The notes beneath the pieces are model-generated. The model saw nothing but the letters and a program-made list of their open reading frames with translations, searched no databases and was not told where the DNA came from. Position numbers and translations under genes: made by a program. This document shows, piece by piece, positions 10,894-21,525 of a DNA stretch of 64,000 bases. Origin of the DNA: Paralithodes platypus (lineage: Eukaryota; Arthropoda; Malacostraca; Decapoda; Lithodidae); contig CM064573.1 of the NCBI GenBank assembly GCA_032716605.1, forward strand, positions 2,407,807-2,471,806. The letters are read 5' to 3'. Every line of letters starts with the position of its first letter. Within the stretch, counting starts at the first letter, position 1.

Positions 10894-11143
10894 TAATCAA
10901 AATGTTCTGGCAATATTTCTGGACTATTTTGCACTGGTAACGGAAACTAGACTGATGATAGTTGAAAATAGGTAGCAGAAATATTATAAATGTTAACTCC
11001 ATAAGCTGCCAGACCAGTGTTCAGGATAAGTGTTCAGGATAAGTGTTCAGGGAAAAAGAGCTCGTGTTATACCGGTTTAAGTGGCACAAGGGAACGTTAG
11101 GGGCACGATATCCTGGGAATGGCTTCGGTCGCCCGGGCAAGTA

Positions 11144-11338
11144 CAGTCGCGCTAACAAGTGATGTCTCGGCACCAAGTATGTTTTGATCAATAATTGGTA
11201 TCAGCAATATCTAAGCTTCATTTCTTCATATCGAGTGAGATATACAACCATGTTCCTACACTTACCCACCCTATTCAACATTTGACAGGCATTAATATAG
11301 CACAGAACAAGCTGGGACATGACTTATTAGCGCGACTG
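11144..11338. mobile_element. TA-flanked MITE, TIR CAGTCGCGCTAA
   Basis: 195 bp with ends CAGTCGCGCTAACAAGTGAT and inverted CAGTCGCGCTAATAAGTCAT, flanked by TA on both sides as in Tc1/mariner/pogo elements. Copy two at 23124-23334 has TA flanks as well; a left-end fragment is at 36483-36607. Confidence 0.85.
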
Positions 11339-11399
11339 TACCACATAATAAACACTTTTAGCCATTACTACAGCCCTCCTCAGTGGATGTACAGTTGGA

Positions 11400-11847
11400 C
11401 ACATTAATTTGTATACACTCTCTGTCCACTACTATATCTATCTATATCTATATCTATCTATCTATCTATCTATTTATTTACTCAGGCCCAATCCCCACTT
11501 TTCCTATTTTTATTTTATTTTATTTTATTTTATTTATTTATTTTTTTTTTGGTGGGTGGCCGACTTAAGACAGAGCAAGAATAGGGACAACAGAAAACAA
11601 TGAACACACAAAAACAAAACACTACTATATAATAATAAAAATAATAATCTCTTCTCTTTTTCATAAGCACCAGTTCTTCCAAAACACAGGAATTCACTAG
11701 CACTCGAGACACTAATTAAAAAGGACCTCGATGCTAAGTAAATACTATAAAAAGAACCACCAATATTATGTGTTATATAATATGGGGCATGTGCCTGAGT
11801 ATATAGATAAATAGATAGATAGATAGATAGATAGAATATTATGTATG
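11400..11847. repeat. CTAT repeat, poly(TTTTA) and LINE 3' tails
   Basis: A (CTAT)n run at 11430-11475 continues into a minus-strand GATA-tailed retroposon end. 11630-11745 (minus) carries the 3' tail of the L2-like LINE (AGCGCTAGTGAATTC-type core). A GATA run at 11808-11833 ends a plus-strand tail just before the piggyBac element. Confidence 0.55.
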
Positions 11848-11879
11848 TTAACCCTCCAGACCCGGTTGGGCTCTGAGGC

Positions 11880-12227
11880 ATCCATTACAAAGAAAGAAAT
11901 AGGCTTGAGAAGGCAAAGAACTCATTTTGTGATAGAGTGGTAAATGAGTGGAACACACTGCCCCAGTATGTAGTCGATTCCGAATCAATAAGGGAGTTTG
12001 AAAGTAATCTTGATAAAGCATGGGGAAGACAAGATTTAAAGTTTGATTATAAAACAAAAATACAGAATAGTAAAAATGTTGCGTCTGCTACCGCCGCCGC
12101 CGCCAACACCGCCAACACCGCCAACACCGTGAATGACCGCAGCAGTGCAAGTACTGGTACTGAGCTGGATACACAGGCATAGTTTGCCTTTTTCCAGAGG
12201 ATCTACTGTAAGAAACTGTAAGAAATA
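11880..12227 (+). mobile_element. LINE 3' end inserted in the piggyBac left arm
   Basis: Encodes a typical CR1/Jockey C-terminus (VVNEWNTLPQYVVDSESIRE...LDKAW), then the ~170-bp tail shared with 7140-7310, ending ACTGTAAGAAACTGTAAGAAA. ATWACAAA-like bases flank it (11883-11890 and 12228-12236), a plausible short target duplication. It separates the two subterminal piggyBac motifs. Confidence 0.6.
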
Positions 12228-12384
12228 ACAAACGCGGCCCGCGCAACCCGGACGGGCTCTGAGGCTCAGAGTGCTTGCGTACGTGCTTTCGAATGGCGCG
12301 CGTAAATTTTTGGTGTCGTGGGTGGTAGACGGCGCCACCAGACGTGAACTACGCCACGACAACAGTCTCTACCCCGACGCCACC

Positions 12385-15191
12385 ATGGATAGTACGCCAA
12401 AAAGTTATTCCGCTGTGTCCGATACCGTGCTCCCTACGACGCCCGCCCAAGCTCGTCGCGTCTTACGCAGACGCCACCGCCTAAATGTGTTATCTCCCGG
12501 AGGTATTGAGGAGACATTGAGAATCTATGAGCGTGCTGATGCACAGTATAATGTTGATGATGAAGGCAGTGATAAATCGGCTAATTATCAGTCGAGTGAT
12601 TATGGCGATGACAGTGACAATGGTACGCAATTTAGGGGATTTGAGAGTGATGAAGGTGATGTAGCAGCTTTCGCAGAAGCTGTTTTAGCTGAAGAGAGTG
12701 AAGTGGGGAAAGTGGGAGAGTTCAAGGTCACTCTCCAAGTTTCAGTTGAGTGACACGACTCCAAGCCCTTCGCCAGCTAAATCGCAGAAGAAGCAGGTAC
12801 TTGAAAAGGCGGCCGCGGAAGCCAGGGAAGAAGCCAAAAGACTTGGTGAGGATGAGGCTGTGAGTGAGGGTGAGCGTGGTGACTCATCTCGCCCGCCATT
12901 GTCTCCCTTATCTCCCCAAGCCACCCAAGATGACCCGGGCACCCCGCATTCTTCCCCACCAACCCCACCACTGCCAAGGGTTGAGGACCCCCCACTTTCA
13001 GCCTATTTGCCTCCTAGGTCCCCCGACAAAAGACATACTGCTGCCGAAAAGGGGAAAGGCAGGAAATATGTGAAAAAGGGACAGAAATCTAGGCGGGCTT
13101 TGTTCGAGGCTCCTGCGGCGTCCACCCCTACCGGCCCCAGCCATACGCCCCCGCAACTTTCCCCACCTCTCCAGCCGTCAACATATGTTCCTGACGAAGT
13201 CTTTGAGCTCGGATCACCAATACCTGGGCCTAGTGACAGTGAAACATTGCTTTCTGCCACTCGTCGCAGGCTAAGGAGCCCAGGACCTCGGGGGGACATA
13301 GCCTCACCTGCCACTCCTTCCCCACCTCGCCCCCCTGCACGCCGCCCAAGCATCACTTGGTCCCTGCCAGATTATGTGGGGGACACTGACGATGAAGGGC
13401 ACCTCACAGATGACTCTGGCCATGACTATATAGGTCCACCGTCAGGGCAAGATGACCACTCTGACGACGACGAATATATGGACATGGACGACCCTCAACC
13501 CATCCGCTCCGCCCGGGGGCGTCGTTCTGTGGCCCGCCCTGGCCGCCCTAGGGCGCGCACCTCCCGAGTTGGCCGTGGGCATGCTGGGCCACCAGCTGGA
13601 GCTCCTCGTCAGCGTCACCAAGACCCATTCTACGTTTTTCAGTGGCAAGACGTGGCTGATGGGGAAGATTACAACCCTGATATACCAGCTTTTGATGAGG
13701 TACAGGAGGGTTCAGGAATTACCCCCAATTTTCCCGCAGGCCCCAATGCTCCACCACATGAGCTTTTTGAGGCCTTTTTTGATGAGGAGGTTACCGGATT
13801 TGTCATCAAGGAGACAAACAAGCAGCACCAATTCCAGGTCCACTTTTTTGACAAGGTGACCAAGGGCCACATGAGGCAGTGGACCGACGTGACTCATCAC
13901 AAGTTCATGGTGTTCCTGGCACTCACCATGCTAATGCCTCATGTCAAGAAGCATAGGTTGCCTGACTATTGGATCACCAATGATCTCATATCCACCCCTG
14001 CCTTCGGGAAATATATGTCTCGCGACCGGTACCTTGACATTCTCGCAGCGCTCCATCTTGTCGCCAACACCAATGTCCACAAGCCAGACAAGCTGTGGAA
14101 GATTAGGACGTTGTACGAGATGATGCGACACCGTTTCTCCTCCTACTTCAAGCCCTTCTGCAAGGTCGTCATTGACGAGTCTCTTGTGCTGTTCCGGGGA
14201 AAGCTCAGCTTCCGGCAGTACATCCCCTCAAAGAGACATCGCTTTGGCATCAAATCTTTGTGCTGTGCGACTGCCGAACTGCCTATGTCCTGGACTTCCT
14301 GGTCTACAGCGGGAAGGAAGGGGACGTGCTTGTGGACCCCCTCATTGGCTTTGGCGGAGCAGTGGTGCAAGCCATGATGGACCGCTATTTCCACAAGAAT
14401 CACGTCCTCTTCACGGACAATTACTACACGTCCCCCACTCTCTCAAAGTACCTCCATGAGCGCAAGACGGGGACTGTAGGCACAGTACGAGGGAGAAGGA
14501 AGGGCATGCCACCTTTCCCTCCAAAGACCAAAAAAGGCGATGTGTTCAGGAAGAAGTCGGGGCCCATTCTGGCTATCCACTGGCACGACCAGCGGAAGGT
14601 CAACCTCCTGACCACCGTCCACAAGGGGGAAATGGTGGAGATTGGCAAGGTGGATCGCCGCACCCAGGCCAGGGTGACCAAGCCCGATGCTGTCATTGAC
14701 TAAAACATCAACATGAGGCTGGTGGAGAAGTCCGACATGCAGATAGGCTTCATTGACTGTCTGCGTACCTCGTGCAGATGGTACAAAAAGTTCTTTCTGT
14801 ACATGGTGGACATATCCATTCTGAACGCTTACAACATCTACAAGCTTCGGACTGAGAACACACCCAGGAAGTTCAATAGCCTGCGGAGGTTCCAAAAGCA
14901 GGTGTTGAAGGAGCTCATGGAGAAGTATGGTACGCCACAGAGGGCAGTGGCACATGCTGGGCCCGCCGCTACTGACCGCTTGCACTGTGCATATTACATG
15001 AATATGCACAGGCTCGTTTCCCTGCCTCAGACAGCAGCAGGAAGAAAGCAGCAGAAGCGGTGCCATGTCTGCTACAACACCAGGCTGAGGGCGAGGTCAG
15101 ATAAAAAGTCCACCCTGGAGTGTGTGAGTGCAAGGTGGCACTCTGTGCTGAAGGGTGCTTCTTTGATTACCACTCTGAGCAGGAGTTCTAA
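12385..15191 (+). pseudogene. piggyBac transposase, DDD type, inactivated
   Basis: DDE-superfamily enzyme that excises and inserts at TTAA. The likely start is 12385, in a strong Kozak context (gccaccATGg). A long acidic and proline-rich N-terminal region leads to the catalytic domain from ~13750 (HELFEAFFDEEVTGFV). The three acidic residues are visible: VVIDESLVLFRGK (~14172), LFTDNYYTSPTL (14416) and MRLVEKSDMQIGFIDC (~14734). The cysteine-rich C-terminal domain follows (KRCHVCYNTRLR). Lesions: frameshift ~12700-12750, frameshift ~14255, TAA at 14701-14703 where the family has Tyr after VID, and a frameshift ~15125 before the last Cys cluster and the stop at 15189-15191. It cannot make active enzyme; a late start downstream is not plausible. 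Confidence 0.88.
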
Positions 15192-16029
15192 TAATCATAG
15201 TGAAAGTGCCAAAGACAGTGACAATATGTACAGTATATACAGTATATAGGCAAAAAGTGGAAGTAATTTTTTTTATTGTAATACAAAAGTCATGTATTAT
15301 GAGAAAATTGATACAAATACAATTACACCATAATAATATGTGAAAGTGACACATATGTATATAATAAGTGACATTCATATGATTAGAACCTATAGAAATA
15401 TATAAATCAGTGAAAAAAGACAATAAATTGTATATAAAACGTTTACAAAGCATATAACTAAGTGAAAGTGACACAAGACCTAATATTTGATGGCCAAAGT
15501 ATAATAAACACCTGTGATAACGAATAATCAGTGCCTTATATAACAATAACCTACCTCAATTACTGACAAAGCGTATGGTATCGAGTGAAAAAGAGTAATA
15601 TTAGTGACAGTGATACCCTAATACACATACTTTATATAATTGGCCTCAAAATAACTATAAAAATATCAAATAAACATCAAATTCTCAATATCAAACACTA
15701 AAATCGTCTAAGGGAGGTAAACACTCTGGCGCGACGAGTGACTTGGTGCGTGGTAGCCGTGGCCGGGGCGACGCATCCGAACGCGGGAAGAATTTGCCGC
15801 CGAAAATCACTCTACTTCCCGCGCTCGCCATTATGCAACCACTGGGGCTAGAGACCTCTACTCAACGGCATTCTACAGAGGAAGGTTTGTGCAATATTTT
15901 AGTTTTTTTATTCATAACATTACATGCCCTATTCATTGAGATACAGGCGAGTTATCATAGCCCAATAATCGTCAAAACACCCGGTACCACAGTACAGTCG
16001 CGAGCTAGAGGCCCCGGGTCTGGAGGGTT

Positions 16030-16320
16030 AAGGGGAGGCAGACCGTTTTTCTGGACCCTTCTCTCTCATGTTTAGCCCCATTAGTTTTGAGATTATAAAA
16101 CGTTCGGCCCATTAATTTGGCGATTTTAACACCTTTCGCACCATTTCGTTGTCAATTTTAAGATCTTTCGTGCCATTTAGGTGTCGATTATTTCCTGGCG
16201 AGCGAAAGCGAGCCTGCAATTTTAAGAGGAACGGCCGGGAAATTTACACATTTATCTTGAAGGGGGGTCTAGGGGGTGTTTTTCTAAGCTTGATGGAGGT
16301 CTAGCGAGGAAACTAAAATA
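16030..16320. repeat. Decayed repeat (TTAGCCCCATTAGTTTTGA family)
   Basis: Begins at the right TTAA of piggyBac and shares words with 10240-10410, 18833-18905 and 25320-25620, including AAGGGGGGTCTAGGGGGTG. Ends not resolved. Confidence 0.45.
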
Positions 16321-16451
16321 ATATATGAATAAATGAATTAATAGACCAAACAAGTGGCCAGTCTCCCCTTAATGTATATAATTTGTCCTGCCTATAACTG
16401 TAATTAATATGTTTGTTTTTGTGTGTGTTACTATGTGTTAAGGTGGGGTAG

Positions 16452-16537
16452 GGTGGTACCGCTGACACCCATGCCAAGACCTCGCTTACATGCCACCAGT
16501 GACAACGATAAACCTGTCAAGAAGTCACCCACTGGAG
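16452..16537 (+). CDS. Tmc: Tmc gene, short tail exon
   Basis: Reads VVPLTPMPRPRLHATSDNDK then PVKKSPTG, ending ACTGGAG|gtatag. The first base completes the AG left by the 9569 exon (giving Arg). The final G joins CA of the next exon (Ala), so both junctions keep frame. An alternative acceptor 9 bp upstream (16441-16442) is also in frame and would add three residues. Weakly conserved cytoplasmic tail; called on splice phase rather than homology. Confidence 0.6.
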
Positions 16538-16561
16538 GTATAGTATTTACTGTATCAACAT

Positions 16562-16850
16562 TATCATTATCATTGGGTGAAGACTGGTCCTATCCAGAAT
16601 GAGGTTTGGCATCCTCTACCCAACTTTAGCCATTTCTTTTGTCTCTTTTACTGTCCTACTTTTCCATCTGTTCGCGGGAGGCTACGAATCCTCCTCCCCT
16701 TGTAATATTCTCCTACTCAACGAGACAGAGAAATGGGCGAGGGAACGCGAAAGTGGGCCCGAACCCTAAGAATTGGAACTTACAGGTTTCTGTTCAGGCT
16801 CTGTCTCGAGTGGGCCATCCCCAGCAATGGGGTGTGTGCCTGAGTTAGTT
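16562..16850 (+). mobile_element. Retroposon fragment ending in CTGAGTTAG
   Basis: Shares GAGGTTTGGCATCCTCTACC, the ACGAGACAGAGAAATGGGCG stretch and the GGCCATCCCCAGCAATGGGG tail with minus-strand fragments at 39345-39620 and 30640-30740 and with 5335-5480. No ORF. Confidence 0.55.
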
Positions 16851-17163
16851 AAAATGTAAAACTTGCAAACTAAACAAACCAAAATTGGGACAAGGACAAT
16901 ATAAAGTCAAATTAAATTATCAAAATCGCTATGTGGAAACAACGCTTACTAAAATGAAAATTATTAAATAAAAGAACACAATCCACCACATAGGGTGTAC
17001 ATTACTACATGAGCAAGTTAATCTGTTTCCCAAGCAAACTAATCGCACATATAACAACGCACTATCGTCACGTTAAAGGAAGTAGTCAAGTTTGGGAAGT
17101 CCGGGACGTTCTGGCAAATTTTACTAAACTCTGCATGAATAAAGAAACTACATGTTAAATGTC
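16848..17163 (-). mobile_element. P-family retroelement 3' end
   Basis: On the minus strand it ends GTTTGCAAGTTTTACATTTT, the constant end shared by at least ten copies whose other end varies, as expected for 5'-truncated retroelements. It also holds GCGTTGTTTCCACATAGCGA. It matches 24790-25112 and 32618-32915 closely. See 33318-35945 for the RT-bearing relative. Confidence 0.7.
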
Positions 17164-17194
17164 ATGTTACATGTTAACTAACTTAGTTAGTTAA

Positions 17195-17325
17195 GTTGTT
17201 GTTGTTCCCTAAGCTGCCTGGCCGAACAGCCCCGAGTCCCTAAGGAAGGCCATGGCCACGGTCGGGATTTCCCACAGAGCTCTCAAGGAGTGTAGATTGT
17301 GTTGTTGGCGTAAGTGGTAAGTTAG
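17195..17325 (+). mobile_element. LINE 3' end scrap (CTGCCTGGCCGAACAG family)
   Basis: Same sequence as the minus strand of 29388-29480 and the plus strand at 30170-30290. It is antisense coding for a LINE C-terminus that ends with a GLFGQAA-like stretch and (TTG)n. Confidence 0.5.
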
Positions 17326-17446
17326 TTAAGTAGATCAGATTAATCAGACCACTGAGCTCCATATGGAACTCTCATAGGTCTGTGCCTGAGTATACTGTAT
17401 ACATACATATATCATCATTACGGTATATCACCATCATTATCATGGC

Positions 17447-17645
17447 TGAGCATTTGCCTACAAACTGAGAAGTCAAGGGTTTGAGTCTCAGGTCAGCCAG
17501 TGTGTTATTTGTAGACGTCAGTACTGTGGTAGATTGTGTGGTCTAGCAATCTGTGGCAACTGTTCACTGAAGTCCTTGATCATCAGGGCACCCACCCTAG
17601 CCCAGCTATTGAGCAGGGAGTGTATGGTGGTAAAAATTGCATTTG
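17447..17645 (+). mobile_element. tRNA-derived SINE S1, damaged head
   Basis: Carries the S1 body in the plus direction (GTCTAGCAATCTGTGGCAAC, then TTGATCATCAGGGCACCCAC) with a B box GGGTTTGAGTC. The A box is eroded. Confidence 0.7.
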
Positions 17646-18025
17646 TTTAGTTTGCAAGTTTTACATTTTAATCAATATATTACTCTTACAGCATTTCTCT
17701 ATTTGCACGAATAACTTGGTTTATCAGTTTATTTCTATGTGATTTTAATGATAAAATTTCTTTATATATCCAGTTGAGCACTCAGGGTATGTCCATTATT
17801 TTGTTGACTAAACTATAAATAAGGAATAAAGTACAGTTGACCACATTAATTTGTATACACCAGTGATTTTGTGTGTGGTTTCTGTTTTGGTTTAGGCTGT
17901 TGAAAAATAGCTCCTTCTCTCTCTCTCTCTCTCTGTTTTGGTTTGTTTGTTTTGCAAGTTTTACATTTTAATTTAATGCTTACGACTGTACAATATATCT
18001 TACAGTAAGTTTTTCCTTGGTGCAG
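17646..18025. other. Tmc intron with P-family ends
   Basis: Two very short P-family 3' ends (17646-17675 and 17935-17970, GTTTTGCAAGTTTTACATTT), a (CT)n run at 17913-17933, and the acceptor tttttccttggtgcag just before 18026. Confidence 0.5.
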
Positions 18026-18816
18026 CATTGTCTCCGGAAAGTGAAGGTGCTCCAGTGGCGGCCAACGGTGATGTTGGTCGGTGCCGCGATGACGGACCAT
18101 GGCCGGACGACGTGACGGACCTGGGACACTCTGAGGTCTTTGACGACTCCCTCTCGGAAACTAGAAAACCCGGGAGAGACTTAGAAGGGCCGGTGGTTAG
18201 GCACGAGAGGAGAAGAACGGCAGAGCAGGAATTTACCCTCAAAAGCCCTCGCATTAAGAAGAAAGTGAGGAAGAACTCGTACCCTCCTCCGAGCCGCGAG
18301 GAACACGAACAGGGCACCTCGAAGGAATCCCGGCCCAGGCATAAGACCCTAGGACAGACCAAAGTGCCAAGGTTACCCCAGGAGAGGAAGCAGTCGGATG
18401 AAAGTATCAACAAGGACTCTCCAACGAGGGCCAAACACGGTCACCGGCAGTTTGTTGACTCACCCCGGGAGAGGAGAAGAAGCTCCGGCAGTGGGTCGGG
18501 CCGGTTGAAGTACAAGACGCCGGAGAACTACATGCCGGAGGTGATGGAAACAATGACCCAGAAAGAGGCCCCCAGACAAAATAAGTCTCCCCGGAAGTTT
18601 GAGACACAGAGAGCAAACACCGAGCCTGAGACACCAACCAAAGGCAGAGTACAACACCGCCGGGAGCCGTCAATACTGAAGATGGATGACTTGCGTCGTA
18701 ACTCGCAGGGTCGTGGAAGCAGAGATCAGCCGCAGGCCAAGGCCGGCACTAAATCCGGACACAACCGCAGCAGCTCCGAGGATTCTCAGAGCCTCCATAC
18801 CATCCCTGTCATTAAG
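18026..18816 (+). CDS. Tmc: Tmc gene, long disordered tail exon
   Basis: Encodes ~263 residues of charged, Ser/Arg/Lys/Pro-rich sequence without a fold (SPESEGAPVAANG ... RRRSSGSGSGR ... HNRSSSEDSQS ... IPVIK). This suits the long cytoplasmic tails of arthropod TMC proteins. Many basic-Ser motifs (RRSS, RRNS) are possible kinase sites. Acceptor cttggtgcag, donor ATTAAG|gtaggg; it enters with two bases (CA) and leaves in phase 0. The last ~50 bases with the donor are duplicated at 18920-18968 plus 19452-19478, where a MITE splits the copy. GC content is well above the flanks, supporting a real exon. Confidence 0.75.
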
Positions 18817-18904
18817 GTAGGGATTCCTTAAGGGGGTAGTTCTCGCTTTTTATGGACCCTCTTCTCCCTCATATTTAGCATATTAGTTTTGAGATTTTAA
18901 GACG

Positions 18905-19480
18905 TTCTTTAATAGACTCCAAAGATTCTCAAAGATTCTCGGAGCCTCCATACCATCCCTGTCATTAACCCCTCAGATCCGGTAGGGTTCTGAGGCAGGC
19001 ACCCATAACAAACTAGGGCCAGGAACCCGGTAGGGCTCTGAGGCACCGGCAGCTTGAAAGCCTGTAAGCTTGTTTTGAAAGCCGTCTGTCCGACGCATGT
19101 AAACAACAGCCGGTTGGACCAACGCCGCGCATCTCCGACCACAAGAAGGAGAGGCGTCGCTTGTTTGTGTGTGGCTGTGTGTTATTGTTTAGTATTGAAA
19201 AGTGGCTGATATGGCTGACATCGCCACAAAGTTCTCTCCACATAAATCGTCATCACAACTGAACCAGTTGACTTAGAGAGCTCTACTCAATGCCATTCTA
19301 CAGGTACGAAACACATCTACGCTTGGGGATGTGCGGGAATGCAGAAGCAGTCAAAATAACAAAGATACGGTAGCCTAAGCGTAGACGTTTTTCGGCCAAA
19401 ACCCCCGGGTTTCGGGGAATATTTATAGAATGCGTAGCCGGTCCCGGAGGGTTAAGGTAGGGATTCCTTAAAATTCCAAG
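18905..19480 (+). pseudogene. Duplicate of the Tmc exon 3' end, split by a MITE
   Basis: GATTCTCGGAGCCTCCATAC through CCTGTCATTAA at 18927-18968 copies 18781-18815. After the MITE, TTAAGGTAGGGATTCCTTAA (19452-19471) completes the copy of 18812-18831. It keeps a donor-like site. A short local duplication, not an exon of its own. Confidence 0.75.
18969..19451. mobile_element. piggyBac MITE family A copy
   Basis: 483 bp between TTAA at 18965-18968 and 19452-19455. The left arm carries the subterminal CCGGTAGGGYTCTGAGGC motif twice, as in the autonomous element. The right arm has GAGCTCTACTCAATGCCATT. The duplicated Tmc exon end at 18812-18831 gives the empty site. Confidence 0.9.
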
Positions 19481-19544
19481 GTAGAATATTTTTTTGGGGA
19501 GGTTTTGTATTATTTTGTGTTCTTTTATTTCAAAATTTTACTTT

Positions 19545-20372
19545 GCTAAATCTACTGTGATTTTTATGAGTTATTTTGTCTATATTGTCGTCCCAGTTTT
19601 AGTTTGTTTATTTTGCAACATAATAGCTGTTTATTTTGCAAGTTTTGCAATATAATAGCCTTCTTACAAATTCTGTGGTAGGAAATGTTAAGGCTGGTGG
19701 AAATTTAATGTGGGAGTGAAAAAAAGGAAGTTAGAAAGTTAGGAGTCAAATGGATAAAGGAAGAGTGATGTGGTGCAGTATAGTAGAATTTGAAGTAATA
19801 AAAAGATAAAGGAAAAGTGATGTGGTGCAGTATAGTAGAATTTGAAGTAATATAAAGATAAAGGATATTGATTTTATAAATGTAATGTACACTACAAAAG
19901 ATGATATAGAAGTGATATACGGACAATACGGTACTGTATCTATGGAGAAAATTACTGTACGGTTTACATACAATGATATACTGTATGTGTGAATCCAATA
20001 CAAACTTATTTAGTTTGCAAGTTTTACATTTTAATTCATCATGTATGCATTAACGTTTTTATTTATGCATCAGATTTTAATACCAATTTTAAGTATATAA
20101 TTGTTTATGTAAATTCTGTTTCGAGTCGGCCATCCCCAACTAAAAAAACAAAACAAAAACAAAAACAAAAAAATGGTATGTACCAGAGTACATTGATAGA
20201 TAGAAATTTTTTGAGCACCAACAGATAACTTCTGATAATTCCTTAAACGTTAATTCCACATAGCGATTTTGATTAGTTCTTTTGCGTTTATCTTATGTCG
20301 TCCCAGTTTTGGTTTGATTATTTTGCAAATTTGCAATATAATAATATCTTAGCTGTACCATAATGTTTTCAG
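19545..20372. other. Tmc intron with P-family ends and a short direct repeat
   Basis: P-family 3' scraps at 19545-19660, 20010-20035 and 20240-20340. Two copies of a ~58-bp unit (GATGTGGTGCAGTATAGTAG) at 19767-19863. The acceptor tgttttcag precedes 20373. Confidence 0.55.
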
Positions 20373-20984
20373 ATCAGCAAGGAGGACAGTGTAGAGCGTT
20401 CCCTACAGCAAGCTAAACTACAGCGCCAGGATAAGACTCAGCAGGACCCCGACGATGACACTACCACCGCCAGCGACACCACCCCTCTCCTACCCTCGGA
20501 AGTTCTCCCGTCCTCCACTGTGGTGTCTCCGTCGCCTCCCTCTGATAAAGTACCTCCCTCGACTAACATCTCCTCCTCCTCCAACTCCGACAAAGCACCT
20601 AATGTTTCCTCTTCATCTCCTTCCGACAAATTACCTAATATTTCCGACAATGTATCTCATGTTTCCTCTTCATCTCCCTTTGACAGAGTACCTCTCTCTC
20701 CTACCTCTACTAAAGGACATGATTCCGAGCCCCTAGAGATGAAGAGCGTTGTTGGTAAGGACTCCCCAAGCCACAACAGACTCCCTCCGACAGAGACTAA
20801 CCTTGACGACCCTAACATCCTCGACCATTCCTCCTCTCCCCTCGACCAAACCTCGGACACCACAGCGCTGCTTGGGGAGGCTGAGGAGGAGGAGGAGGAG
20901 GAGGAAGATCAGATTCATTTGGCCACAGAGGAGCCTTCCAGTATTAAGAGTTCCGACGAAGAATCCACTCTACATGAAAAGTGA
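20373..20984 (+). CDS. Tmc: Tmc gene, terminal coding exon
   Basis: In-frame continuation: VIK from the previous exon joins ISKEDSVERSLQQAKLQRQD. It runs through Ser/Pro/Asp-rich repeats (SSSSPSDKLPNISDNV, SSSSPFDRVPL) and a Glu run (LGEAEEEEEEEEDQ) to HEK and TGA at 20982-20984. Acidic, low-complexity tail. The degenerate SDKxPxxS units suggest slippage. No AATAAA close behind the stop; a LINE tail starts ~40 bp later and may supply or disrupt the 3' UTR. Confidence 0.75.
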   Translation: MSKEDSVERSLQQAKLQRQDKTQQDPDDDTTTASDTTPLLPSEVLPSSTVVSPSPPSDKVPPSTNISSSSNSDKAPNVSSSSPSDKLPNISDNVSHVSSSSPFDRVPLSPTSTKGHDSEPLEMKSVVGKDSPSHNRLPPTETNLDDPNILDHSSSPLDQTSDTTALLGEAEEEEEEEEDQIHLATEEPSSIKSSDEESTLHEK

Positions 20985-21019
20985 AAATCATAAGGTATGA
21001 CTTATATGTATTTACTTAA

Positions 21020-21135
21020 CATCGAGGTCCTTTTTGAGTAGTGTCTCAAGCGCTAGTGAATTCCTGTTTTTTGGAAGAACTGGCGCATTTGAAAAAGACA
21101 AATTTAGATTATTATTAGTAGTAGTATTTTTATTC
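21020..21135 (+). mobile_element. L2-like LINE 3' tail
   Basis: AGCGCTAGTGAATTCCTG and GGAAGAACTGGCGCATTTGA match the 3' end of the LINEs at 38715-38760 and 41250-41290 and, inverted, 11640-11745. It ends in an (ATT/AGT)n tail. It lies in the putative Tmc 3' UTR. Confidence 0.65.
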
Positions 21136-21300
21136 AATTTTGATATCTCCTTGAATAGCCTTATCAATTACCTGTAAGAGTATATAGTCAGGACCCCCAA
21201 TTCGCGAGTTTATGGGCAACACACGACCTCGCATATTAGCAATTCACGTATTACGAATCGCGTTATCGGAAGGCACTCTGGGCCTCCCTCACTCTATTAA

Positions 21301-21525
21301 CCCGTTCTATATCGGTGATGTATTTTGCACTATATTCTGGCAACTATTATACATTTTGTCGATTTTGTTCAGCATAGGAAGGATATTGACCCATTTAAAG
21401 GCTACAAAATACAGTATATTAATTAATCCTTTTAGCTACCATACATTCTTTCTAAGCTTCATAAAATTGTCTCATTGTAGCTGAAATCAAATACTGTAAC
21501 TAAGATTTCGCCGGTACAGAAGGGG
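21301..21525. mobile_element. TTAA MITE (family B)
   Basis: 225 bp between TTAA at 21297-21300 and 21526-21529. Ends CCCGTTCTATATCGGTGATG and inverted CCCCTTCTGTACCGGCGAAA are diverged versions of the family B end CCCCTTCRGTACC. Confidence 0.75.

Larger units (their letters stand above)
11852..16027 (+). mobile_element. Complete piggyBac element
   Basis: TTAA at 11848-11851 and 16028-16031 flank 4,176 bp with 14-bp perfect ends CCCTCCAGACCCGG. A subterminal motif (CCCGGWYGGGCTCTGAGG) occurs at about 11861 and 12248. It contains the transposase relic 12385-15191 and a LINE 3' end inserted at about 11880-12227. The right arm (CTCTACTCAACGGCATTCTA near 15857) matches the MITEs at 18969, 27146 and 2228, which marks those as derivatives. 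15260-15740 is noncoding with repeated AGTGAAAGTGACA. It lies in a Tmc intron, 424 bp before the exon at 16452. Confidence 0.88.

Noticed and set aside
12698..13700. Host proline-rich gene
   Set aside because: It continues into the piggyBac catalytic domain within the TTAA-flanked element, so it is the transposase N-terminal region.
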